A stretch of DNA of 64,000 bases, taken from contig NZ_FNET01000029.1 in assembly GCF_900100275.1 (NCBI RefSeq), positions 1 to 64,000 on the forward strand. Direction: 5' to 3'. Shown piece after piece: positions 8,357 to 17,253 of the stretch (the first letter of the stretch is position 1; each line of letters begins with the position of its first letter). The stretch is from Lentzea albidocapillata subsp. violacea (lineage in GTDB: Bacteria > Actinomycetota > Actinomycetes > Mycobacteriales > Pseudonocardiaceae). Position numbers and translations under genes: made by a program. Under the pieces are notes generated by a model. It saw nothing but the letters and a program-made list of their open reading frames with translations, had not been told where the DNA came from and did not search any database.

Positions 8357-9067
8357 GTGGGCCAGGGTCAGTTGCGCGGTGTGGTCGCTCTCGACGGACC
8401 GGCCGGCACCGGCAAGTCCACCGTGGCCAAGCGCCTCGCGACGGCGCTGGACGCGCGCTACCTCGACACCGGCTCGATGTACCGGGCGATCGCGCTGGCG
8501 GTGCTGCGCGCGGGCGTCGATCCGACGGACGAGGTCAAGGTCGCCGCGGTCGTGGACAACGCGGTGCTCGTGGTCGGCACCGACCCGCGCAGGCCGGGCA
8601 TCACGCTCGACGGCGACGACGTGTCGGCCGAGATCCGCGGGCCCGAGGTGTCGCTGGCGGTGTCACCCGTCTCCGCGACCGGGCACGTGCGCGAGCTGCT
8701 GGTCGCCCAGCAGCGGGCGATCATCGCGGACGCCGTCGACCACGTCGGCGGGATCGTCGTCGAGGGCCGTGACATCGGCACCGTCGTGTCGCCCGACGCC
8801 CCGTTGAAGGTCTACCTGACGGCGTCGGCGGACGCGCGAGCCGCACGCAGGACCAAGCAGGACAACGCCGCCGGGCGTCAGTCCACTGTGGACGCCGCGC
8901 TGGCCGACGTGCAGCGCCGCGACAAGTACGACTCGTCGCGCGCGGTGTCGCCGTTGAAGGCGGCCGACGACGCGGTGGAGCTCGACAACACCGACCTCGA
9001 CCTCGTGGGCACCGTGCACGCGTTGCTGGAACTCGTGGACCGGCGCGGACTGCGGGTGACCGGGTGA
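8357..9067 (+). CDS. cmk: Cytidylate kinase
   Basis: A 236-residue CMP/dCMP kinase that makes CDP and dCDP from ATP. The P-loop GPAGTGKST spans residues 14-22, followed by YLDTGSMYRAIAL (substrate-binding), and the conserved VVEGRDIGTVVSPDA and R-x-x-x-D segment (QRRDKYDSSRAVSPLKAADDA). I chose the GTG at 8357 because GGAGGGAGC lies just upstream; a longer in-frame ORF from 8222 has no family similarity. Its stop overlaps the plsC start (GTGA at 9064), making a translationally coupled cmk-plsC-der operon, an order well known in actinobacteria. Confidence 0.96.
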   Translation: MGQGQLRGVVALDGPAGTGKSTVAKRLATALDARYLDTGSMYRAIALAVLRAGVDPTDEVKVAAVVDNAVLVVGTDPRRPGITLDGDDVSAEIRGPEVSLAVSPVSATGHVRELLVAQQRAIIADAVDHVGGIVVEGRDIGTVVSPDAPLKVYLTASADARAARRTKQDNAAGRQSTVDAALADVQRRDKYDSSRAVSPLKAADDAVELDNTDLDLVGTVHALLELVDRRGLRVTG

Positions 9068-9696
9068 GCGTTCCCCAGGGGACGGTGCCCTGGCTGTTCG
9101 ACCTCGGCCGCTGGATCGGGCGGGTCCCTTATGCCTGGCAGTTCCGGATTCGGGTGCACGGGCGCGACCGCGTACCCTTGAGCGGCGGCGTGGTCGTCGT
9201 CGCGAACCACAGCTCGATGGCCGACGGGCCGATCCTGTTCGGGGTGCTGCCCCGGCGCGTGACGTTCCTGATCAAGCAGGAGATGTTCAAGGGCGCCGCC
9301 GGCTACCTCCTGGCCAAGATCGGGCAGATCCCCGTCAAGCGCGGAGAAGCCGACCGCACTGCGCTGACCAGCGCGTTGTCCGTGCTCAAGGCCGGTGGCG
9401 TGATCGGGATCTTTCCCGAGGGAACGCGCGGCGAGGGCGACGTGGCGAGCGCGCAGAACGGCGCCGCGTGGCTCGCCAAGACCTCCGCCGCGATGGTGCT
9501 GCCGATCGCCTGCCGCGGGACGTACCAGGCCAAGGGCTGGCGGCCCGAGGTCGACGTGCTGATCGGTGAGCCGTTCCACCTCCCCGAGGGGAAGGGTCGA
9601 GCGGCTCTGGGCGTTGCCACCGAGCAGGTGCGCGATCGCCTGGCGACACTGGTCGCCGAACTAGATGGACATCGCAAGAGTGAGGGAAGACGATGA
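9064..9696 (+). CDS. plsC: 1-acyl-sn-glycerol-3-phosphate acyltransferase
   Basis: A 210-residue PlsC-family acyltransferase, making phosphatidic acid from lysophosphatidic acid at the membrane face. The catalytic H-x4-D box is NHSSMAD (His49, Asp54) and the glycerophosphate-binding motif is FPEGTRGEG near residue 117; the IPVKRGEADR segment is block II. GTG start overlapping the cmk stop by 4 bases, and its stop overlaps the der start (ATGA). A related acyltransferase in many genomes at this position supports the call; acyl specificity is unknown. Confidence 0.94.
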   Translation: MSVPQGTVPWLFDLGRWIGRVPYAWQFRIRVHGRDRVPLSGGVVVVANHSSMADGPILFGVLPRRVTFLIKQEMFKGAAGYLLAKIGQIPVKRGEADRTALTSALSVLKAGGVIGIFPEGTRGEGDVASAQNGAAWLAKTSAAMVLPIACRGTYQAKGWRPEVDVLIGEPFHLPEGKGRAALGVATEQVRDRLATLVAELDGHRKSEGRR

Positions 9697-11114
9697 CGGA
9701 CCTGGACGGCACCTGGGAGGACGAGGCCGACTGGTCAGCCTTCGACGACCTCGACGGCTCTGGCGGCGAGGAAGCCGCGCCGCCGCAGCCGGTGCTCGCG
9801 GTGGTGGGACGGCCGAACGTCGGCAAGTCCACACTGGTCAACCGCATCATCGGCCGGCGAGAGGCCGTGGTGCAGGACGTGCCGGGCGTGACGCGTGACC
9901 GCGTCGCGTACGACGCGCTGTGGAACGGTCGCAAGTTCACCGTGGTCGACACGGGTGGCTGGGAGCCGGACGCGGTCGGGCTGCAGGCCTCCGTGGCCGC
10001 GCAGGCCGAGCTCGCGATGGCGACCGCCGACGTGATCCTGCTGGTCGTGGACGGGTCGGTGGGCGCGACGTCCACCGAGGAGGCCGTCGCGAAGGTCCTG
10101 CGCCGGTCGAAGAAGCCCGTGATCCTCTGCGCGTCCAAGGTGGACGACGACCGGCTGATGGCCGACATCGCATCGCTGTGGTCGCTGGGCCTCGGCGAGC
10201 CGTTCCCGGTGTCCGGACTGCACGGCCGCGGCTCCGGTGACCTGCTCGACGTGATCCTCGAGAGGCTGCCCGAGAGCCCGCGCGACGACTTCGGCGGCGG
10301 CCACGGCGGTCCCCGCCGCGTGGCGCTGGTCGGCAAGCCGAACGTCGGCAAGTCGTCGCTGCTGAACCGGCTGACGGGCGAGGACCGCTCGGTGGTCGAC
10401 TCCGTCGCGGGCACCACCGTCGACCCGGTCGACTCGCTGGTGGAGCTCGACGGCGAGATCTGGCGTTTCGTGGACACCGCCGGCCTGCGCAAGCGGGTGA
10501 AGTTCTCCGGCGGCGCCGAGTACTACGCGTCGCTGCGCACCAAGTCCGCGATCGAGACCGCCGAGGTCGCGGTCGTGCTGCTGGACGCGCACGAGCCGTT
10601 GGCGGAGCAGGACCTCCGGGTGCTGACGATGGTGGTCGAGTCGGGCCGCGCGTGCGTGCTGGCGTTCAACAAGTGGGACCTGGTCGACGAGGACCGCCGC
10701 AACGAGATGGTGCGCGAACTCGAGCGCGGCCTCGTGCGCGTGCCGTGGGCGGACAAGGTCAACATCTCGGCCCTGACCGGCCGCGCCGTGCACAAGCTCG
10801 CCCCGGCCCTGCGCATCGCGCTGAACTCGTGGGACACCCGCGTGCCGACCGGCCGCCTCAACCAGTGGCTGACCGAACTGATCTCCGCGACCCCGCCGCC
10901 CGTGCGCAGCGGCAAGCAGCCCAAGGTCCTGTTCGCGACCCAGGCCTCGACCCGCCCGCCGACGTTCGTGCTGTTCACGACCGGGTTCCTCGAGGCGGGC
11001 TACCGCCGGTTCATCGAGCGCAGGCTGCGTGAGGAGTTCGGCTTCCAGGGCAGCCCGGTCCGCATCTCCGTGCGCGTGCGCGAGAAGAAGAAGGCCGGTT
11101 CCTCCAAGAAGTAG
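9693..11114 (+). CDS. der: Ribosome biogenesis GTPase Der (EngA)
   Basis: A 473-residue double GTPase for 50S subunit assembly. The first G domain has GRPNVGKST (about residue 38) and DTGGWE; the second has GKPNVGKSS (about residue 215), DTAGLRKR and NKWD. The C-terminal KH-like domain ends the protein (FGFQGSPVRISVRVREKKK). The acidic N-terminal extension of about 30 residues (DLDGTWEDEADWSAFDDLDG) is usual in actinobacterial Der. Translationally coupled to plsC by ATGA. Confidence 0.97.
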   Translation: MTDLDGTWEDEADWSAFDDLDGSGGEEAAPPQPVLAVVGRPNVGKSTLVNRIIGRREAVVQDVPGVTRDRVAYDALWNGRKFTVVDTGGWEPDAVGLQASVAAQAELAMATADVILLVVDGSVGATSTEEAVAKVLRRSKKPVILCASKVDDDRLMADIASLWSLGLGEPFPVSGLHGRGSGDLLDVILERLPESPRDDFGGGHGGPRRVALVGKPNVGKSSLLNRLTGEDRSVVDSVAGTTVDPVDSLVELDGEIWRFVDTAGLRKRVKFSGGAEYYASLRTKSAIETAEVAVVLLDAHEPLAEQDLRVLTMVVESGRACVLAFNKWDLVDEDRRNEMVRELERGLVRVPWADKVNISALTGRAVHKLAPALRIALNSWDTRVPTGRLNQWLTELISATPPPVRSGKQPKVLFATQASTRPPTFVLFTTGFLEAGYRRFIERRLREEFGFQGSPVRISVRVREKKKAGSSKK

Positions 11115-11178
11115 TTCTCCGGGGGCCGACCCGGCCGATCTGGTTGCCCTTTGCCATGGGGTGCGGTTGGTTGGGTTG

Positions 11179-11811
11179 GTGGCCGTACGCGTGGTGCTAG
11201 CCGACGACGAGGCCCTGCTGCGGCGGGGCCTCAAAGTTCTCCTCGAAGCAGACGGACGAGTGGAGGTCGTCGGCGAAGCAGCCGACGGCGCCGAACTGGT
11301 AGAGCAAGTCCTCGCCCACCTGCCGGACGTGGCGCTGGTCGACGTCCAGATGCCGGGAGTGGACGGCCTGGAGGCGGTCCGCCGCCTGCGAACCTGGGCC
11401 ACCCCGCCCGCGATCGCGGTGCTGACCACGTTCGACCTGGACGACTACGTGGCAACAGCCCTGGACCTGGGCGCCCAGGGCTTCCTGCTGAAGGACGCCG
11501 AACCGGAAGCCCTGGTCCGAGCCGTGGTAGACCTCGCAGCCGGCGGAGCCGTCCTGGACCCGAGAATCACCGCCCGCTTGCTGCCTCGCCTACGGGGCTT
11601 CCGCGCGAACCGGCAGCTGGATTCGTTGTCCGCCCGCGAACGCCAGGTCCTGGAACTGGTCGCGGCCGGCCGCTCGAACCACTCGATCGCCGAGGAACTC
11701 TGCCTCTCCGAAGCGACGGTGAAGAGCTACGTCTCCACCGTCCTCACCAAGCTGGGCGTGGAAAACCGGGTGCAGGCGGCTCTGGTCGCCCACCAGGTCG
11801 GTGTGTGGTGA
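11179..11811 (+). CDS. NarL/LuxR-type response regulator
   Basis: A 210-residue two-component response regulator. The receiver domain (residues 1-120) has the acidic pair Asp9-Asp10, the phosphoacceptor Asp55 (VALVDVQMPG), the conserved Thr near 84 and Lys105 (LLKD). The LuxR helix-turn-helix covers about residues 147-205 (SARERQVLELVAAGRSNHSIAEEL and ATVKSYVSTVLTKL). The start is ambiguous: the GTG at 11179 gives MAVRVVLADDE, the usual family N-terminus; a GTG at 11161 would add six residues. The stop overlaps the kinase gene (GTGA). Confidence 0.93.
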   Translation: MAVRVVLADDEALLRRGLKVLLEADGRVEVVGEAADGAELVEQVLAHLPDVALVDVQMPGVDGLEAVRRLRTWATPPAIAVLTTFDLDDYVATALDLGAQGFLLKDAEPEALVRAVVDLAAGGAVLDPRITARLLPRLRGFRANRQLDSLSARERQVLELVAAGRSNHSIAEELCLSEATVKSYVSTVLTKLGVENRVQAALVAHQVGVW

Positions 11812-12920
11812 AACCCGCCCTGCGCGAAACGCTCACCGTAGGCATCACCACAGGCGTCGTCCTCCTGACCGAGGACCGCCCGTTCACCTGGTCCCTCTGG
11901 ACCGCGGTAGGCGCCTCCCTGCTCCTCTCCCTCCGCCTGCGCTGGCCGTGGCTGGCGTCCCTCCTGTGCGTCCCCGCGGTAGCCGGCGGCCTCGGCTGGG
12001 CCCCCGCCCTCGTCGCCCAATACCGCCTGGGCAGCAAGGAGAAGTCGATCCCGGTCCAGGCCTTCTGGGTCCTGCTGATGACAGTCGCCTCGATCGCCCC
12101 GGTCCTGCTGACCGAGACCATCCCGATCGGCCCGTTACTCCTGGCCACCGCCTTCGCCTTCGGCCTGGCAGCAGCCCCCACAGCGCTGGGCGCCCTCCTG
12201 ACCACCCGCAAGGAACTGACCCAGTCGCTCTACGAAACCCGCAGAGCAAGAGCAGCAGAACTAGAAGCCCAGGAAACCTCGGCCCGAGCCGCGGAACGAG
12301 CCCGAATAGCCCGCGAAATCCACGACGCGGTAGGCCACCACGCCACCCTCATCGCCGTGGAATCCGCAGCCCTGGCCGCCACCGCACCAGACCCGGCAGT
12401 CCGCGAGACAGCACTACGCCTACGAGCGCTGGCAAAGGAATCGCTGTCCGAGATGCGAGCAGCCCTAGGGCTCCTGAACTCCGACACGACCTACCCGTCC
12501 CTGCAAGAACTCGTGGACCGAGCCCGAGTCGCAGGCGTCTCCGTAACGCTGTCGGAAACAGGCGACACCCCCCTCTCCCCAGCGGTCTCCAGAGCCCTCT
12601 TCCGAGTAGTCCAAGAATCCCTGACCAACGTGACAAAACACTCCCCGGGCGCCACGGTGACAGTGACGGTGGACCGATCCTCCCCGGTCCGAGTAACAGT
12701 CGTGAACGGCCCAGGCGACCTACCGTCCCCCGCAGACGGAGGAGGCGCCGGCCTGCACGGCCTCTCCGAACGGGTACGCCTGGCAGGCGGCACCCTGACC
12801 ACCTCGTACCGAGCAGACGGCGGCTTCAGCGTCAGCGCCGTCCTACCACCCGGTAAGTCGAAGGTTGACGGACAAGACTCGACTTTCGGAGGTGGCGCCC
12901 GAGACGCCGCCACCGCATAG
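11808..12920 (+). CDS. Membrane histidine kinase (HisKA_3 type), partner of the upstream regulator
   Basis: A 370-residue sensor kinase. Residues 1-132 contain about five hydrophobic segments, so sensing is probably in the membrane; there is no extracellular sensor domain. The dimerisation and phosphoacceptor region is ERARIAREIHDAVGHHATL with His172. The ATPase domain follows (FRVVQESLTNVTKHSPGA and GGGAGLHGLSERVRLAGG). It is translationally coupled to the NarL-type regulator, a standard pairing in actinobacteria. Codon use in the 3' half is enriched in A-ending codons compared with neighbours, which is mildly unusual. The signal is unknown. Confidence 0.92.
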   Translation: MKPALRETLTVGITTGVVLLTEDRPFTWSLWTAVGASLLLSLRLRWPWLASLLCVPAVAGGLGWAPALVAQYRLGSKEKSIPVQAFWVLLMTVASIAPVLLTETIPIGPLLLATAFAFGLAAAPTALGALLTTRKELTQSLYETRRARAAELEAQETSARAAERARIAREIHDAVGHHATLIAVESAALAATAPDPAVRETALRLRALAKESLSEMRAALGLLNSDTTYPSLQELVDRARVAGVSVTLSETGDTPLSPAVSRALFRVVQESLTNVTKHSPGATVTVTVDRSSPVRVTVVNGPGDLPSPADGGGAGLHGLSERVRLAGGTLTTSYRADGGFSVSAVLPPGKSKVDGQDSTFGGGARDAATA

Positions 12921-12967
12921 TTCTGGTGTCGGTCGAGGATCGGGGGATCGGTCGGACCGAGGGACGC

Positions 12968-12990
12968 GGGGACCCGAACTTCGGGTCCCC
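12968..12990 (+). terminator. Hairpin terminator after the two-component operon
   Basis: A 10-bp perfect stem (GGGGACCCGA at 12968-12977 against TCGGGTCCCC at 12981-12990) with a three-base loop lies 48 bases after the kinase stop codon and before tRNA-Pro. Confidence 0.7.
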
Positions 12991-13092
12991 GCCGTATTTC
13001 CGCAGCTCGTGGCCTGTTGCGGGGGCCGTTTTTGATCTCTGTCCGCGGTGTTGTAGGATTTCCCATGCACGCCGGGGAACCGGAAGTGTGGC

Positions 13093-13169
<77 letters not shown>

Positions 13170-13173
13170 TCGA

Positions 13174-13219
13174 AAAGACCCGCTGACTTAGGCATAAAGC
13201 CTGGTCAGCGGGTCTTTTT
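13174..13219 (+). terminator. Rho-independent terminator after tRNA-Pro
   Basis: A 14-bp stem (13174-13187, AAAGACCCGCTGAC, against 13204-13217) with a 16-base loop, ending in a T-run at 13215-13219. It lies outside the attachment core, so this terminator was brought in by element 1. Confidence 0.9.
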
Positions 13220-13272
13220 CATTGTCGCCGTCGATCATGCGATTGATCTTCTGTCGTCTCACAGAGGCGTGT

Positions 13273-13292
13273 GAGTGACTAACTGAGTGACA
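13273..13292. promoter_or_regulatory. Candidate integrase arm-type sites, left end of element 1
   Basis: Two direct copies of GAGTGAC (13273-13279 and 13285-13291) lie between the attachment core and the integrase stop codon. The same heptamer is repeated three times at 24455-24481, near the other end of element 1. Paired repeats at both ends of an integrating element are the expected form of integrase arm-binding sites; no binding data exist here. Confidence 0.55.
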
Positions 13293-13298
13293 ACAGTT

Positions 13299-14483
13299 CT
13301 AGCTAGCCCTCGGGAACAGCCGGTCCATCGTCGTTGCACCCTCCTGCATCACGGGCACGATCTGGTGTCGATAGACCGTTTCCGTCACTGTGGTGCTGCT
13401 GTGGCCGACCAGCCTCGCGATGTCTTCGAGCTTCACACCCGAGGCGGACAGCACCGACACGAAGCTGTGCCGCATCTCCCGAGGCGTCCAGTCCTTCGCG
13501 GCGAGGCCAGCAGCCTTGACCACCCGGCGGAACGCACGGCGGACGTTGTGCGAGTCGAGTTCGGTACCGACTTCCGACGCGAACACCAGGCCGTGTTCCT
13601 TCCACCGCTTGCCTGCGAGCTTGCGCCTGGCGTCCTGGTGGACGCGGTGCGCCTCCAGCGCCTCGACACACCGCGTTGGCATGGCGAGCGTTCGCCGCGA
13701 CTTCTTGGTTTTCGTGTCGCCACCCTCACGGACTGACCGCCACACCGAGATCGACGGCAGTACGACCGGGACGGCGTCCGGCTTGCCGAGCAGGTCGACA
13801 TGGTCCCACGTCAAGGCGCGCAGTTCCTCAGTGCGAGCGCCGATCAACAGCGACAGCACGACGTACGCGTACAGCGGGGAGTCCTCCGCTGCCTTGAGCA
13901 CCGCTTCGAACTGGCCGAACGTGAGCGACTTCGACGGGCGTCCGTCCTGACCATTCGGCACTTCGCACAACTGGACCACGTTGCGCTTGACCTTGTCGCG
14001 CTTCTGCGCCATGCGCACCGAGCGGTTCAGAATGGAGTGCACCAACCGCAGGGTGCGCGTGGAGAGCGTGAGCGAGAGTTCTTCCAACCAGTCGTCCACC
14101 TCGTCAGCGGACAACTCGCGAAGGTTGCGCTCACCCAAGCTGGGGATGATGTGGCCGGCCGCGAGGTAGGTGTAGTTCTTCACCGTTTCCTTGCTGCACC
14201 TACGCAATCCGTACTTCAGGAATGCCGTGACCGCTTCCTTGACCTTGTACATGTGAGGCGTGGCGGGCAGGCCGTCGTCCAACTCGCGTTGGATCTCCTT
14301 GAGCTTCTCCTTGGCCCCGGTGAAGGTCTCGGCGCTCCGCCTGATGGTGTCGCGCTTTCCGTTGGCTTTGAAGCCAATGTGCACCGTGGCAATCCACCTC
14401 TGGCGCGACTCGTCCCAGTGAATGCCGCCGTCCCCCCGGCTACGCCGCTTCTTCTTGTCCTCGTCGTCACGCGGTTTCGCCAT
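13299..14483 (-). CDS. int: Tyrosine recombinase (integrase) of element 1
   Basis: A 394-residue tyrosine recombinase that should integrate and excise element 1 at tRNA-Pro. The N-terminus is basic (DEDKKKRRSRGDGG) with an AP2-like arm-binding domain (GIHWDESRQRWIATVHIGF), then a core-binding SAM-like domain (about 80-165). Catalytic residues visible are Arg217 (GARTEELRAL), Arg338 (TPREMRHSF), His361 (GHSSTT) and Tyr371 (ETVYRHQ). The usual first His of the HxxR box is Arg335, as in other actinobacterial integrases. The gene faces the attachment site and its start overlaps the excisionase gene by 17 bases. Confidence 0.95.
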   Translation of the reverse strand: MAKPRDDEDKKKRRSRGDGGIHWDESRQRWIATVHIGFKANGKRDTIRRSAETFTGAKEKLKEIQRELDDGLPATPHMYKVKEAVTAFLKYGLRRCSKETVKNYTYLAAGHIIPSLGERNLRELSADEVDDWLEELSLTLSTRTLRLVHSILNRSVRMAQKRDKVKRNVVQLCEVPNGQDGRPSKSLTFGQFEAVLKAAEDSPLYAYVVLSLLIGARTEELRALTWDHVDLLGKPDAVPVVLPSISVWRSVREGGDTKTKKSRRTLAMPTRCVEALEAHRVHQDARRKLAGKRWKEHGLVFASEVGTELDSHNVRRAFRRVVKAAGLAAKDWTPREMRHSFVSVLSASGVKLEDIARLVGHSSTTVTETVYRHQIVPVMQEGATTMDRLFPRAS

Positions 14484-14694
14484 AGTGCACCCCCGCTTCC
14501 CGCTCCAACAGCGCCACGTAGTCCCGAATGGCCGACGCCGGAACGAGCGTCGCCCTGCCCTGCTTCACGAACCGGAGTCGCCCGGCGCGAATCTGCTCGT
14601 AGATGACCGACCGGCTCAGGGAAAGCAGCAACATCGCTTCCGGGATCTTGTAAAGGAACTTCGTCAGTTCGATGACGTCGTCGGTGGTGCTCAT
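14467..14694 (-). CDS. xis: Excisionase / MerR-like helix-turn-helix protein
   Basis: A 75-residue protein with an excisionase-type winged helix: LTKFLYKIPEAMLLLSLSRSVIYEQIRAGRLRFVKQGRATLVPASAIRDYVALL. Such proteins bend attachment-site DNA and direct excision. It sits immediately upstream of, and overlaps, the integrase gene, and its own start overlaps the stop of the DUF3631 gene (ATGA at 14691). Position and length are exactly those of Xis in pSAM2-type elements. Confidence 0.9.
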   Translation of the reverse strand: MSTTDDVIELTKFLYKIPEAMLLLSLSRSVIYEQIRAGRLRFVKQGRATLVPASAIRDYVALLEREAGVHYGETA

Positions 14695-15866
14695 TTCTCC
14701 CCCTCAGCGTCCACATCAGACGGCGTGGTCGGCGCGGGCAGGTAACGCGCCCACGCGTCGGCGAGACCGCTTTGCTCCACCTGGCGAACGGTGGGATAGG
14801 TGACGTAGCCCTTCGCGTTGCTGCCGTTGTTGTGCTTCACGGTCAGCGGTGCCACCTGGTAGAGGCTGAGTTCCTTTGCGAGTCGTCGTGAGTCGAGCGG
14901 CTTTCCCCATGCGTCCTGCCATGGAGCGTCTTCCAAGGACAGCAGGCGCGTCAGGATCTCCGTCGTGTGCATGCGATCCGTGCCCGTTTCCATGAAGAGC
15001 GTTCGCAGGTCGGCCAGCAGCCGCACACCGAGTGACGAGGCACCTTTCTTGCTCGCGTTCACGAAGTGCGTGCACGCGGCTCGCGCGGTGGCGGGCCAAT
15101 GACCACCCGCCAGGTCGGCGATTGCAAGCAGCGGTTCCCAGACCTCGGCCGGCCGGTCGTCGACACCGTGCGGCATCTCGGGTTCAGCTTCTACCAGCCT
15201 TTCCCCGATGCTGGTTGCCCACGTGCTCAGCGCATCCCGGACCGGCTCAGCTTGCCGAACGACCTTCGATTCCCTGTAGGGCTCCACACGCTCGTCGTGA
15301 CGGCGCTTGCGAAGGTGGATGGTGATGGCGCGGGTCGTGATGGTGTCGGGCATCCTGCCGACGAGTCCAGCCAGCGCGGCGGGCGCGAAGATGGGCAGGC
15401 GGTCCACAGTGAACCCGGTCGCCGGGTCGCCCTTGGCCTTCGGGATCTTGGCGCTGCGCTTGTAGCCAAGGTTCAGCATCTGGCGGACGTCCTCATTGCC
15501 CGTTCCGCCAACACCGAACACGGCGTCAACCTCGTCCATCAGGATGGTGATCGGTCCGGCCGCGACCATGCGGACGAGCGCGGCGGCGGAACCGCCCGCC
15601 GTCATCTCCGCTTCCCTGGTGAGGTGCTGAGCGATCTCCAGTACCCGCGTCTTGCCCGATCCCGGTTCCGGGGACGACAGGATCAGGCGCGGCGTGGTGT
15701 AGAAGGCATCGGCGACCCACGTGTGGGCATACCAGAGCGCGAGCATCGGCGCGCAGTGCTCGTGAGGGAACACGGAGAACCGCGCCACGAAGTCACGGAC
15801 CTGGTCCAGCACTTCGTGTCCGGGCAGGGCGGTCGGGGTCGGGAGGACCCTCAGTGCGGCGGTCAT
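14691..15866 (-). CDS. DUF3631 domain ATPase, probable element replication protein
   Basis: A 391-residue P-loop protein. The Walker A motif is SSPEPGSGKTR (residues 65-74) and Walker B is ITILMDEVDAVF (107-117); later parts (FAPAALAGLVGRMPDTITTRAITIHLRKR) resemble the arginine-finger end of a AAA-type domain, and residues 225-350 match the DUF3631 region that accompanies phage and plasmid primase/helicases. In AICEs a gene at this place is needed for replication of the excised circle, so a replication-initiation helicase role is likely but inferred. The ATG at 15866 overlaps the methyltransferase stop by 4 bases; a longer ORF upstream is arginine-rich and non-coding. Confidence 0.85.
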   Translation of the reverse strand: MTAALRVLPTPTALPGHEVLDQVRDFVARFSVFPHEHCAPMLALWYAHTWVADAFYTTPRLILSSPEPGSGKTRVLEIAQHLTREAEMTAGGSAAALVRMVAAGPITILMDEVDAVFGVGGTGNEDVRQMLNLGYKRSAKIPKAKGDPATGFTVDRLPIFAPAALAGLVGRMPDTITTRAITIHLRKRRHDERVEPYRESKVVRQAEPVRDALSTWATSIGERLVEAEPEMPHGVDDRPAEVWEPLLAIADLAGGHWPATARAACTHFVNASKKGASSLGVRLLADLRTLFMETGTDRMHTTEILTRLLSLEDAPWQDAWGKPLDSRRLAKELSLYQVAPLTVKHNNGSNAKGYVTYPTVRQVEQSGLADAWARYLPAPTTPSDVDAEGEK

Positions 15867-16600
15867 GCTGCGTTCCTCTCGGCGATGGCTCCGGCGGTGA
15901 TCAGTCGGCCGATGTGCTCTGCGACGGCGGGGACGACGGCGTTTCCGAGTGCGCGACGTCGGTCCACCCCGTCGGGAACCCCATGAGCCACTCGATCCAC
16001 GTCGGGTTCGGCGGGCCACCCACCGCGTCCCCCAGGTCCACCGCTGTGCGGCTGGTGGCCATGCTGCGGTAGATCGCTTCCTCGGTCATGCCGCCACGGA
16101 CAGCGTCCTTCGCTTTCGGCGTGGGCCAGAACGAACATGCGCTCACGTGCGTGTGGCGCACCCACCGCACAAGCTGAGACCAGTCCGGCACGGGCTCGGT
16201 ACCCGGCTCGTCGGAGGTCACGGAGAACATCGGCAAGGCCTCGCCGGTGCAGACCGGGCACGTTCTCGGCGACGACCCAGGTCGGTCGGAGCGCGGCGAT
16301 GACGTCGAACATGGCCGGCCAGAGCCAGCGTTCGTCTTGCTGCGCCAGTTTGAGACCCGAGTCCGATACGGGCTGACAGGGGAAACCTCCAGCGACAACA
16401 TCAACGGCTGGTCGTCGCTGGGAGCGCCACCACTGGACTGCGGTGCGGACGTCGTCATGACGGGGAACCTCCGGCCAGTGCTTGGCCAACACCTGTTGGC
16501 AGAACGGGTTGATCTCCACCTGGCCGACGACGGCCATTCCGGCGCGTTCCAAACCGAGCGACAAGCCGCCGATGCCCTCGAACAGTCCGAGCACGTTCAC
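15863..16600 (-). CDS. C5 cytosine-specific DNA methyltransferase
   Basis: A 245-residue compact Dcm-family enzyme. Motif I is VLGLFEGIGGLSLGLERAG (SAM binding), motif IV is GGFPCQPVS with catalytic Cys75, motif VI is AENV (111-114), motif VIII is HARERMFVLAH, and motif X is RRALGNAVVPAVAEHIG at the C-terminus. The target-recognition region is short. No restriction endonuclease is adjacent, so it is an orphan methylase, perhaps protecting the element during transfer between hosts. The GTG at 16600 overlaps the upstream gene's stop (GTGA); this start removes about 145 non-family residues of the longer open frame. Confidence 0.93.
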   Translation of the reverse strand: MNVLGLFEGIGGLSLGLERAGMAVVGQVEINPFCQQVLAKHWPEVPRHDDVRTAVQWWRSQRRPAVDVVAGGFPCQPVSDSGLKLAQQDERWLWPAMFDVIAALRPTWVVAENVPGLHRRGLADVLRDLRRAGYRARAGLVSACAVGAPHARERMFVLAHAESEGRCPWRHDRGSDLPQHGHQPHSGGPGGRGGWPAEPDVDRVAHGVPDGVDRRRALGNAVVPAVAEHIGRLITAGAIAERNAA

Positions 16601-17148
16601 GCCGCCACCCCCAACCGCGTCACCGCAGGCGTGGAACCGTGCAGCGCCAACGGCTTTGGCACGGCGGGGTGCAGGTGCTCGGGGCAGCGCACCGACGAGA
16701 GGTCCGGCAGACGCGCGGCCAACTCGTCGGGCAACGGGTGGACGAACTCCACCAGCACCCGGCAACCGGTGTGTCCACACGGGATCGAGCTTCGGAGCAG
16801 CCGGCGACGCGCCAACTCCCGATAGGTGGGGCCGATCGCGCTGCCCCAGGCCTGCGCGGCGGACATGTCGTGCGAGGCGCTGCGAGTGCGTTCCCGGCAG
16901 ACGCGTTCGGTCTCGTCGTGTTGTGCGGCCAGGCGGGCGCTGATCGCGTTCGGGGTGTTCTCCTGCAACCTGGTGAGCGCGGCGAGCACCACGGCGGCGG
17001 CCTTGCGCGGGTCGGTGTCGGGCAGCGCGCACCACGTCCGGCTTCCGGCGGGCGGGATGATCCCGGTGGCGTTGGCGCGGGTGAGCAGCGGAGCGGCCCA
17101 GAGTCGGACGGCGTTCGGGTCGCAGAGCGGGCGACGGTCGGTGGTCAT
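16597..17148 (-). CDS. DUF2742-like small protein with C-terminal zinc-finger-like motif
   Basis: A 183-residue protein. Residues 20-60 (IIPPAGSRTWCALPDTDPRKAAAVVLAAL) match the conserved DUF2742 block found in mycobacteriophages and AICEs (consensus PxAGTxAWCxLPxxDPRK). The C-terminus has cysteines and histidines spaced like a zinc site (PCGHTGCRVL and RCPEHLHP). Function unknown. I chose the ATG at 17148 (MTTDRRPLCDP) because upstream sequence in frame has no similarity and GGAGACAGGTC precedes it. It is the first gene of the methylase-replication-excision-integration operon. Confidence 0.75.
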   Translation of the reverse strand: MTTDRRPLCDPNAVRLWAAPLLTRANATGIIPPAGSRTWCALPDTDPRKAAAVVLAALTRLQENTPNAISARLAAQHDETERVCRERTRSASHDMSAAQAWGSAIGPTYRELARRRLLRSSIPCGHTGCRVLVEFVHPLPDELAARLPDLSSVRCPEHLHPAVPKPLALHGSTPAVTRLGVAA

Positions 17149-17253
17149 GACCTGTCTCCTGTCACGTTCTGTAGTCGAACACGGGCGTGCGGAGGGAAGG
17201 CGACCAGCGGGAGGCCGGTCGGCCGGTGGCAAGCGGAGGGGTGATCGAGCCGG

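Noticed and set aside
9735..11429. 564-residue open frame opposite der
   Set aside because: High-GC shadow frame; der has two complete GTPase domains on the other strand.
15066..15986. 306-residue plus-strand open frame within the DUF3631 and methyltransferase genes
   Set aside because: No recognisable motif and arginine-rich; both real genes on the minus strand carry catalytic motifs.
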